This document shows positions 27,161-39,100 of a stretch of 64,000 nt of DNA, in pieces (position 1 is the first letter of the stretch; the number at the start of each line of letters is the position of its first letter). Made by a program: the position numbers and the translations under genes. The stretch is from Crambe crambe (lineage: Eukaryota > Porifera > Demospongiae > Poecilosclerida > Crambeidae), in assembly GCA_963924555.1 (NCBI GenBank), contig OZ004594.1, forward strand, positions 5,177,563 to 5,241,562, given 5' to 3'. Under the pieces are notes generated by a model. The model searched no databases. It saw only the letters and a list, made by a program, of their open reading frames with translations, and was not told the DNA's origin.

Positions 27161-30100
27161 CTGCTAAGTTTTCAGATCCTAGAAAAAAGTGAATGCAGGA
27201 GAGTGAGAAGAGAGAGAGAGAAGCTGCTAAGTTTTCAGATCCTAGAAAAAAGTGAATGCAGGAGAGTGAGAAGGAGAGAGACAGAGAACCTTGATTACCA
27301 TTGAAGTAGGTTCTCGAGGCTTACCACATGAACCAGAATTCAAATGACTCTTCACTAGTGTGCAGCTTATTCAGGCTTGCCCCAATTACCTTTGCTAAAG
27401 ATCAATCCTCATATTCTATTAACCCCTCACTTCACAATTAAATTCCACTCTGCAGGAATATTTAAGGAAGGTCGTTTGATCATAGTTATGAATAAGCTTG
27501 ATCAAATTACATCAGGTGAAAACATTAGAGAAAAAGTTTGTAAGTTTATTCAAGACAAGGTTTGTCACTGTGAAGCTAAAGATATTCCCAGAGAGGCAGT
27601 TATCCCAGTGTATGGCAAGTGGGCATTTGAAGCTAGGATGCTAGCTAGAGACCAATCAAATGATCAGAGAAAGAAAACTGTTGCACAGATACTGTCTCAG
27701 AGGAGTAGCCAGCCTTTTGGTCAAGGGGAGAATCATGAAGAAGTATTAGCAAAAAAGCCTTCTGAAGATTTGGCTAAAGAGCTTGAACAAATTAGTAATA
27801 TTACTATACTTGAAAGGAGGTATGATGTTGCAGTCCCTACCAATACTTTACATAAACTATAATTTCATTTAAGATTACAGGATGTGGCTAAATGTAGCAT
27901 CTCTTTGTGGATAGAGAAGTTAAAGGATGACCTGTCAAGTTATTGTCAAACAAGTAAATCACAGTTATTGGTTCGAATAAAAAAGTCAGAGGAATCATTA
28001 AAAGGTAGGTCGTAGTAGGTAATATAGTAATCTACTACACTATTGGGTTTTTATTTTGTTTTTGTTAATTATTAGAGTTAGATTCTACAATTTCAACTCG
28101 ACTCGAAGCATTGACAGAGATTTACGAGCATAATCAAAAAATATCTGACAGTATCAAAAATGACTGTGTAAGGAAGGATTTAAAAAAGAGCTATGAAATG
28201 GACATGAAGGTATTGATATATCAGCCTATGTATAAAATCATATCACTAAAAAGTAGTGAGAGTTTTGATTGGTAGGAGTCCAATTAAAGTTTTATTTTTT
28301 ATGTAGGATGGTATTAGCAAAATGGTATAAGTAAAATCACTGAAACCCTCTGAACATACGTATATAGTGATTGTGAAAATTTGACTGGATCCATATCCAG
28401 GGTTTCACTTCAAGGTTATTTTTGGCTAATATTTGGAAAACCATTGTGGTTATGTACACACTATCCTATGATTTTGGGGTGGGGGAGTTGGAATGTTTGG
28501 GGGGGCACCCCTGGGCCTATAGTGAATGAAATCATGCATGTGATCCGCACTGATATGTTTAGTGAGATAACTTCATGTTATAAAATATACCATGGTTAGC
28601 ATTTATAGTGATGCATGGTAACATGTACAGGATGCAGATCCTTTATTTAAGGTGAAAAGAGAAATAGAAGTGATGGTAGATGATTTTAAAAAAGAGTCCA
28701 CCAAAAAAGAAAAGGCTAAAGACTATGAACCTCAAGCTTTCGATAAAGGTGTGTACAATTCCAGCTGTTTAGATTTCACAATGATTTTAACTTTAAATTT
28801 ATTGGATAGGTAAGGGAGATTTTCTTGATAAAGTCAGAGGGACTATTCTCAAAGAAATCAAGAATTGCTTCAGCCAGATGCTCAACACTCATCGCGATCA
28901 TTTAACTGCAGTTGATCGAACCATCACAAAGATGGGATTGATTATGAAAGATAAGTTGGGCCCTTGTATCGAGGAATATAACTCTATGGAACACAAAGGT
29001 ACTCTCATGATTACTAATAATAATAATTACTAGCCTGCACCCACAGAAAATCTGTGGCAATCTTATTTTGCATTTGAAATTGGGGCTGGTTTATTCTAGC
29101 TAAGCCTATGCTGTGCTCTTCTTCCTACAGTGAGGCTTTTTCTATGATATCTTGCTTGCTATCTAAGCTTGCTGCTGCCCCTTACTTGTTTCTATCTTCG
29201 TCAGCCTGGCTAGCTTGCTGCAGTCGCAGTATTGTAGCTATTGACCTTTGAACCTTTCTTTCTTTCTCCCCTCGCCTTTTTGTAACGTTGGACTCTTAGA
29301 GCGTCAAGATTTATTGTTGAGTCAAGTCCATAGCTAGAAACTCGAGTGCTTGGGCGTATCGAGCCACTCCACGGCTCGATCCACCCTTCCTTAAGCCTTC
29401 CTTGCTTTGAATTTGCATGTTGCCACGAGTGACACGCATACGCATTATTAATTGACCTTTGAACCGTGACGTACGTACGTATGTACGTACAAGCGTATTA
29501 ATATATAGATTATGAAGGGAAAATGTTTATTCTAAATAAAAAAGAGAAGTAGGGATGGCTGTGTGTGGTTCAAAAAAGTTCAGCAACAAGAGAGTGAACT
29601 TCAGTCAAGTAACCCCTTACCCATCACCAACTACGAGCCAACTATTCCTACTTCACTCCCATGATAAAGGGAGTGAAGTAGGAATAGTTACCTTGTAGTT
29701 GGTGATGGATAAGGGGTTACTTGACTGAAGTTCACACTCTTGTTGCTGAACTTTTTTGAACCACACACAGCCATCCCTACTTCTCTTTTTTATTTAAAAT
29801 AAATATTTTTCCTTTACTTGTTCATCATCTTTTTTGATGTAATGCTCTATTATTTTATTAAAGCAACTGGATGCTATCAAAGTTAAAGTTCACGTATTGT
29901 AGCTATGTAGATCATTGGAGATTTCATCATAATATTGTATGAGCCGAAATGAATCTGATCTGGAAGATCTATACAGTTTATAATAAGATTGCCATTGATC
30001 TAATTTTCTATATAATCATATAGTTAATATTTACTAGTACATTTACCCTCATTAGTTTGAGTGAAATTAATCCTTAATTTCACTCGTAGTTCATAATTTC

Positions 30101-33100
30101 ACTCCTACCTACTGCACATGTGCAGACTAACCTAGTAACGACATTTCTGAAGATTGTAGGCAAGCTTGATTGATTCGTACAGCGTTTTTTCAAGGTGAAT
30201 TGTAGGCGCTAGGCTTGTCTAAGTGGATTGTCAGCCACCGCTAGGCTGAAGTAAATGTTTTGTGGCAAGCATTACAGGTTCACATGCAGCTGCCTGGCTG
30301 ATACAAGTAAATTACCATGATTAATAGGCAATCACATGCTTTTTCATGCAATTTGCATTCGGAACTGTCTAATATTGCACTCGGCTTCGCCTCATGCAAT
30401 TACCTAGCCAGTTCCTCATGCAATTATACCCAAATTACACTCAAAAGCATGTAATTACCTATACTAATTATTTTTAAGGCCTTTACTGAGATATTTTTAT
30501 GCCCCGCCCCATACACGTGATTCTTGGACCTTGGCCTTGCAACTAACTAGTGAATCTGTCATTAGCTTTCTGTCTTCATGTTGGTCTCGACGCTCAGAGT
30601 GTAAACCCTAGGCACTAGTCTGGTTATGAATCAAGCCTTGATGCAACAATATATCAGGTACATATGCCTCGTTGTAGGATTGAAAGCTAACAAGTTTGAA
30701 AATGGCGTGCTATTTTTGAACATGTCAAGTTAAAGGTAAAGGATTATAGCGCAGTCATTTCTGAGTAGATTGGTATAAGAATTATAGCATTTGAATGAAC
30801 CATTTCTGAAATAAGTTGTTTGATGATGATGATGATGATGAATGACCAGATGAAAACGGCGGTTTTTTGAAGTCGCTATAAAATGATACTGCTTTGTTCT
30901 CTGCTCTTGTCATTACCTGAGAGTCAGTAACATGTATATTCGATTTGACATGCAGTGGAAGCATTGAAGTGTGATGTTCCTACAATTAAAGAACCAGACT
31001 TCAGTAAAGACACTGTCACAATTAAAGCTCCGTAAGAAACTTGTAGCTATAATTATTGAATAGATAATAACTAGTGAATTATTTTATATAACAGACCAGT
31101 ATACATCAACATATTCGAAAAGATCAAGGAGTTGTATCAGTAAGTTTTAAAAGAAAACAGGGAGGGTAGCACAGATGGCCTACAAGCACATCACAGTGAA
31201 AATTTGACTGCAAAGTTCCAATGCCCAAAATTATTTTTGTGCAGGGATATGATCAGAGTGATAAAAGAATCTTTTCATCAATCCATGAAATCTGATCCTA
31301 GTGAAGGTGAAGTCTACTTTTCTAGTGATGTGTCTCAAACAGATGAGACATCACCTAAGTATTCCCCATTCAAATATTCTCCAGCTGATGAACAGCAGCA
31401 AGATTTAGCTGAAGAGGCACAAACTGGAATGAATGCATCACACGTGAATGAGTCTACATCTTCAAATCCATCAATTCTGACCAATACTGAGTTAGTTAAT
31501 GCTACAGAGCTATCAGTTCCAACCAACACAGAAGATTCATTAGCTGATGCTACTACATCTTTAGAGCTATCAATTCCTGCCATTATAAAAGGTTCATTAG
31601 CTGATGCTATTATATTTTAGAGCAATCAACTTTTGCCTTTACAGATGAATCATTAGCTGATGCTACTACATCTTCAGAGCTATCATCAACTCCTGCCATT
31701 ATAAAAGGTTTATTAGCTGAATCCTACTACATTTTAGAGCAATCAACTTTTGCCTTTACAGATGAATCATTAGCTGATGCTACTAGATCTTCAGAGCTGT
31801 CATCAACTCCTGCCATTATACAAGGTTTGTTAGCTGAATCCTACTACACATAAATCAAGCATCTTTTACCTTTACAGATGACTCTTTAGCTGATGCTACT
31901 ACATCTTCAGAGCGATCAGTTCCAACCAACGCAAAAGATTCATTAGCTGATGCTACTACATCACCAGAGATATCAACTCCTGCCATTACAAAAGGTTGAA
32001 TTCATTATCTGATGCTACAATTTTTTTAGAGCAATCTACTTTTTTACAGATGGCTCATTAGCTACTACATCTTCAAAACTATCAACTCCAGCCATTACAA
32101 AAGGTTTGTTAGCTAATCCTACTATACATCTTTAAAACAATCAACTTTTCCTTTATGGATGGCTCATTAGCTGATGTTACATTTTCAGAGCTACCAATTC
32201 CAGATGATTCATTAGCTGATGCAGCAATTACATTTTCAAACCAACCAACTTCTGTAACTTCATTAGGTGAGGCTACTATATCTTCAGAGCAACCAGCTAC
32301 AAATGATTCATTAGCTGAGGCTGCAATATATTCAGAGCAACCAACTTCTACAACAAATAATTCAGAGCTATTTGCAGAAGATCCAGAAGATACAATTACA
32401 TCATCAAAACATACTCATAAAAAAGTTGTGACTTTTCAAAAGAAAAAGTATGTTAATTATTATTGATGGACATACAGTGTACATGCATGACATAGTTACT
32501 GTACTAAAAAATTCCAGGGAGTAATATTCAGGCGAAAAGCCTATGGATTATATATACTGTAGTTTAGCTTGAAGAAAGCCACATCTTTGTAAGTTATGAA
32601 GTATTCAATAGCTAGCTATAACTGTGTCCAAGTCATGGTTATAGCTAGGGTGTTAATGCCACATTTATGCATAATATTTGATCAGGGTCACCTGGATATG
32701 CTAACTCAATAGCTAGAAGTGCAGGAACTAAAAGCTCTCATGCTCAAAATGATATGTTTAGCAACCGTGACTTCTTGTAGCATAAGGTGCATTGTTCTGA
32801 TTTATGTGTTTCAATAGGAAATGGACTAAAGACATGGACAGTGCTGTTAAGAGTTTGAGTGAAAACATTGATAATGATGTTAAACAATACTTCGACAATT
32901 TTGAAGAATATGCACTCAATGTAAGAAACTAGCTATAAATAGACAAGTGAGCATGAAAAAAAAGTTATGTAGGGATTGCCGTAAAATCTAGCTGGGCTGG
33001 CGCACAGCAGCCCATATCAAACCAAGCCCCCTACATTTCAGTGGATGTAATTGTTCGTTTTGCCATGAGGCTGCACCAACCCAGCTAAATTTACATGGCC

Positions 33101-36100
33101 ATTCCTGAAAATTTGCACTCACTTGTTTACCTTAAGGTGGGTATTATTGGCAACCTGTTAATTTAGCAAGTAGGCCTTTATTCACTAATATAAGCACACG
33201 CTAATAATAAAATTTATTGAACAAAACAGTGGCTAGCTGTGCTGGTGGAGTTAGCTAGCTAGCTAGATCGCTGTTGTCTTCATCAGAGTCTGTTTCAGAT
33301 ACTTCATCATCATTTTAATTTCATGGACTCAAGAATGGCAGCAGTAGGGGTGGAAAAAGGCAGGAGTGACAGGTGTGATAGATAGAAGTATCACTATTCC
33401 CAATGAAGATCCTTTTTATTCAGTCTACAAAAACTAACTCTCCAATGATAGTTACTGACACAATAATGTTCATGCCTGATATTCTTGAAGCAACTTCATA
33501 CATTTAAAAATAGCTATTACAAAGCTCAAAATAGCTAAAATTAATACCTGCCGTATCCCCTTAAAATTAGTAGCCGCCAATAATACCCGCCTTAAGGTAC
33601 ATTTGTGTAAGATTCATCTGTTTGTTTGGTTATTTATTTGTTTTGTTTATTGTCTTAGTTGTATAATAGTCTAAATAATCTATGGTTGTATACTTATCAC
33701 AAATTACACATAACTACTAACATTAATTTTTACTAGCCTGCACCCACAGAAAATCTGTGGCAATCTTATTTTGCATTTGAAATTGCATGCTATTGGGGCT
33801 GGTTTCTTCTAGCTAAGCCTATGCTGTGCTCTTCTTCCTTCAGTGAGGCTTTTCCTAGGCATCTTGCCTGCTAGCTTGACACCCCTGCTTACTGCAGTCT
33901 CCGGCCATCTTTGCCAGTCTGGCTAGGCTTGCTGCAGTCACAGTAGCTGTTGACCTTTGAACCATATTTCTCTTTTTCTTTCTTTCTCCCCCTCACCTCT
34001 TTGTAACATTGGACTCAGAGTGTCAAGATTCATTGTTGAGTCAAGTCCATAGCTAGAAACTCAAGTGCTTGGGCATATAGAGCCAATCCACCCTTCCTTC
34101 CTTGCATGCTTTGAATTTGCATGTTGCCACGAGTGACACACATGCGCATTACCAATTGACCTTTGAACCGTGACAGACGTATGTACAAGCGTATTAATAT
34201 ATAGATTATCTTGAGGGAGGACTGTTTTGGGAGGATGAGTAGCTATCTGGATACCTGTATAAAGATCTTCAAAGGACATTTTTGATATGAATAATAATGG
34301 TATAATGGATAATAGCTGCCACCTGCCCTCATGGTTGTGAGGAAAAATCCTGACCAGAAACATTAATACTGGCCTAATAGAAAAGTGCCAATACAGAAAC
34401 CAAAAGGCTTGTTTTGCTATAGGCACTAGGCTCTGCAGTTATACTACCTTTCACGCCTTAATACCGTATAGCAGGTTATGTTATTATTGTGGTTGAACTT
34501 TTTACCCACGAATAATTAATACCGTGTGTGCAAGAAATCAACCTCACCTGGTGCCCCCATAATTATGTCGCAGTGGTATTAATGTAGCTAGCTTGAAGAT
34601 CAGTACAATAAGCTTTATCCTGATACTAGCTATAAACACAAAAAGACTTCCAGGCCCCTTTGTCTATAGCAAGTGGAAGATTGTCCCAGGCAGAAGGCAT
34701 ATGTGCTGACCAACCATCAACAGAGCTATTTTTCCAAAAAAAAACAACAACAACAACAACAAAAAAATTTTTTTACCTAGGCTGAGCAACTGTGAAGTGA
34801 TTTTATAATAATAGTAGTTTGTCAAACTCGTCAGCAAATAGATACTTGGAGTTCATGTGCTAACTGTAAACCTTATTTCACTTGCAGTTGCTAAGAATGG
34901 AGAAAGGTACCCAATAGTTATGCCTCTAGTCAATATGAAATATTTTTTCCTTCGTGAAATATTGTGAAGTGATAATTGTACACAACATAATAGGCAAAGA
35001 CTGAGCTAGTTTAGATGCTTAGTTCTGTATATCAGAGAGTGCGGTAGCACTCTCTATGTAGGGTTAGCACGGAATGGGCGTGGCTTCTCTCATTAGAACA
35101 ATACAAACTAGACTCTCTGTATCTCTTCTATTCTTGGTACAGGCTCAACTAAACTTCTTACATCTGGAAAACGATGCAGAAGATGATGATATGACCACTC
35201 AAACTCCTCCAGAACAGCATCAACGATCGGCACCAGCCGCCGCCTAAATCTAAAATTTTTATGATTCGTTCATCATCATCATCATCATCAGATTCATCAG
35301 ATTCATCAGATTCATCTTCTTGCCAGGCTGTAACTCCATGATCCTTTCACATACGACAATGAAATTCATATCAACTTGTGCAGTTATAACCACACAATGT
35401 GCTTTTACCATCGTTATATCCACAGTTTCCCTTCAAAATCATCACTCATATCGAACAACTTTTCATTATAACTATGTCAGCCATTTTCATTTGTCATGCG
35501 CGCGCGTCTGTCACTATCACGTGCACATATGCGCGTGCCAACCAGCTATTACTTGAAAATAATATTCAAAGGTCATACAAAAAGTAAACAAACAAGTGAA
35601 AGGAAAAAAATTAATGCTAAATAAAAAGGCCATGTAGGGTTAGCCTGTACTTTAACAGTTTCTGTCAACAAAAAGCTGCCTTCAATAATAATCCCTACAT
35701 CACTGCCTAAACCAAGCAGAACACTTTTATACTGACATGAACAATTAAAGCAGCTTGGTGGGAGGCAGTGATGTAGGGATTATTATTGAAGGCAGCTTTT
35801 TGTTGACAGAAACTGTTAAAGTACAGGCTAACCCTACATGGCCTTTTTATTTAGCATAATTTTTTTTTCCTTTCATATACCATAGTCCTGTGTGAAACTG
35901 CCATAAAAAAATCTATCACTCGAAAACCAGAGCAGGGGGACACAAATTATTACATACGCAAAAGTATGCAGTTCCTATCCTGTGTATGTAGTTCTATGTA
36001 CAAACAATTGAGATATAACTTCTAGGCTCCAGGTATATGCTATACACAAGGTAGCATGCATAAACTCTACTACATGTTTGCCATGGCATACTTTGGTTTG

Positions 36101-39100
36101 CTGCAGCATCTAGTTACTTGTAGTAAAGGCTCATAGTTAGACCTACTTGTGTGTGTTGTCTACTTCTATTCAATGCCATCCCCTCACTGGCATGAAATTG
36201 ACACCAGAACTTGGGGGTCCAAGTGTATATGGTTTAATAGTATCATTTTGGTGTACCATAAGCAGAAGTACAATGGACATGTATAGGAGTCCTGTTATTC
36301 TTCTCCTTGAAGAGTGATGAGTAATAACTTTATAGCTAGTACTGCATGGAACTGTGCCCACTCTTTCTTATTGACCGGGAAACTTCACTTTCTTCCCTCG
36401 TGACAATTTGGCTAAACATTTAAGGCCAATTTTATACTCTCTCAAAATTTGTACTGTAGCTGCATGCAGTTAACACTCTTGTCCTCTTTCCTGGCATGAA
36501 AAATTAGCTGATTCAACTTTGTTTCTTCAGCTACATGCATGCATGCATAGTATACCACTGGGGCAAATAAAATGCAAGTTCAGCATTTATAACAAGATGC
36601 ATTAATACTCAGATTCTCATTCATCTCGTACAAGTTCCCTGCGCCTAATATGTAATTATACTTTAAAAGTATTTCTATCTCACTGCAGGCATATTGGAGC
36701 AGTTATTGTGAATTAGCTGTGGCAAGATTGAAAATCTTTCATGAAGAATTTAAGCATATATTGGACAAGCAAATTAAAGACTTGAAAAAGGTAAATGATT
36801 ATCAGATACATACTACCATAGATGCATCATATAAACTTGATTGAACAGTCTTCTTCTTCTTCTTCTTATCTTCTTCTTAGCTATGTTTTTGTAGCAAGAG
36901 TGTGGTAGCAACTTATATGATATTTAAACCAGAGTTTAAATTAGGTTAACATTAAAGGGTCACTCCCCTATGGGCCATTGTACACATGCTCATACTATGC
37001 AAGTGCACTGCGTGCAAAAGCTACCTACAGCTGAGCAGCCAGCTGTACCTAACAGCCAATTGTGCCCAGCAGCTATAGCTGTACATAGCTACCAGTGTTC
37101 AGAGCAGATCTCGCTCCAGCCACATCGAGCAAAAGTCAGTTGATCTCGCTCCAGCCACAGTGAGCACAAGTCTGTTGATTTCATTCCAGCCACAACAAGC
37201 ACAAGTCAGTCGATCTCACTCAAGCCACAACTTTGAGTTCATCATTATCAGCCTTTAAACACCATTTGAATAATTTGTTTTAGTTTTTTTGTGTTGTTCA
37301 TGTTTTTGTTCAGTTCTTTCATTCTATCTAGGGGGCATTAAGCTTGCTATTTATGTCTCCATGCATTTTGCAAAATTAAAACAAAAAACAAGACAAAACA
37401 AAAAACAAGCTACCCACAATTATATATATTTAATGCCTAAGTTAGCTAGCTTAGTAACAATCCATCATACCAGTGCCCGAGGCAGGTGAGTTGCAGTGTC
37501 CAAGAGCGCCTGCCTCACCGTCTGAGGCCTACCACATCCATTGCAGGGGCATTGAGGAAGTCGACTGACTTGTGCTGTAGCTGGAGTGAGATCAACTGAC
37601 TTGTGTTGTGGCTGGACTGCCTAGCATGGAGGGCTAGATAGTGGTCCCCCCAGTAGCATCAGTGCCTCTAGACCACTATTGCACTATTGCTATGCTTAGC
37701 TCATATTTTTGCTGCTGTCGCTATTAGCTAATTCCGCTGATGCTCCCCAGAACTCTGACCATAGCAATAGCCATGCAACTATTGTATCTCATCAAATGCC
37801 ACACTGCTGAATCAGGCCTCAATATCCCACCACATTGCTGAATGCACAAGAATGCAAAGCATGATCAGGGTAGCTAATTACAACAGGTCTTAATTGTGTC
37901 TTGTCAATGGACAACAACAGTAGAAGATTACATAGAAATGGTATTAATGATTCAGTAGATATTTATTGGGATGAGATCCTGCTCATAAAAATGTTCTATT
38001 ATGCTCATATTTTGCTCAAATGCTTCTGGCTTCTATTATGCTCAAGATTATACTGGCAGAATCTGCCAGGGCCAAGTCAATGAGGGTGGATCAGGAGTGA
38101 GTGGGAATTGTTATCACTTGCCATTTCACACACTTCCGGGTTTGCAAATGCTGCATCAGCTATTAAGCTTGTAGATAACCTGCTAATGTAGACCTTGCTG
38201 AGTTTCTGCTAGTGACCTTTTAACCCACACTACTTCACAAGTTATTCATGCATCACTAGTTTCATTTCTGACATGATAACATGCATGGCTACTTGCTGCA
38301 TGTTTGGGTACTTGCTAGCTCTGCACATGTTGCTGACACATACTTCACCTTTAGCTACGCTAGTGAAAATACTGACAGTGCTACCCCACAAGACAACATG
38401 TACCTATACCTCAGCTATTTGCTAGCTAGTAGTGCCTAGCTAAACACTATATGTATACTCCATGAATACCTACATCAGTACAACTAGCCAGAGTCTGTAT
38501 ATTGTCGTACTGATCAGCCTTTGCATGCCTGTGTCGTAGATTCAGCCATTGCCTCCTATAATTAAGCCTGCTTATGGACTCAGCAAGCAGTAATGGTAGA
38601 GCACTAGGCTGTAGTTTTACCCCAGGTATTATGACACTATTAGTAACCTGAGCATTAGGCAGTGCAGTATTAGCTTTACTACATGCAACACTTTGTTGAT
38701 CCTCTTTTGGTGTGTCCTATATATGAAGCCTCCACTGTATGTACATCACGCTTTAGAGATGGACAACTTGAAGCACAGGCAGAATTTCCGTGGGTACTCA
38801 CTGATAACATACATGATAGTTCTGACGATCCTTCTGTTGTTCAAACAAAAGATAACGTTTCAAAGAGAGTCTTAGTGTCCCGTCCAGCCAGAGTCAAATA
38901 GCATGGCACCCAATGCTGGCCTTTTTATGCTGTATATGCTATGACTAACCTCAAGGGCACAAAAGAGATAGGGAGGGAGAGACAGTGGAAGAGAGAGAGG
39001 GTGTTTAGAGAGAAAGAGAGAGAGTTACAGGATAAGGGAGAGAGAGAGTTACAGGATAGGGGTTAGAGTCTAGGGAGTCTACCAGGAGAGTAGTGTATAC

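Larger units (their letters stand above)
28999..30955 (+). other. Intron 11 of the dynamin-like gene
   Basis: Holds a non-autonomous Helitron (29030-29509), a long palindrome of family B (29522-29825), a TAGGCAAT..ATTACCTA inverted-repeat element (30328-30462) and a family B body (30615-30915). Near 30057-30105 is a small GAGTGAAATTA inverted pair. No gene seen. Confidence 0.55.
32921..36688 (+). other. Intron 20 of the dynamin-like gene
   Basis: Contains a foldback unit at 32963-33135 (TATGTAGGGATTGCCGTAAA.. and GCACTCACTTGTTTACC), Helitron copy 2 (33733-34205), an A-rich (CAA)n tract at about 34735-34768, and composite element A3 (35030-35875). The remainder (33136-33732, 34206-35029, 35876-36688) shows nothing I can name. 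Confidence 0.5.

Noticed and set aside
26966..27304. Arg-Glu repeat ORF
   Set aside because: Produced by the (GA)n tract and its duplicated flank within an intron.
27377..27455. N-terminal extension of the ORF containing NKLD
   Set aside because: The CAG at 27453-27455 is a good acceptor in the phase left by the previous exon; upstream codons lack any family resemblance.
27881..28004. Acceptor CAG at 27878-27880 for exon 8
   Set aside because: It gives a stop within about a dozen codons; the AAG acceptor at 27871-27873 keeps the frame.
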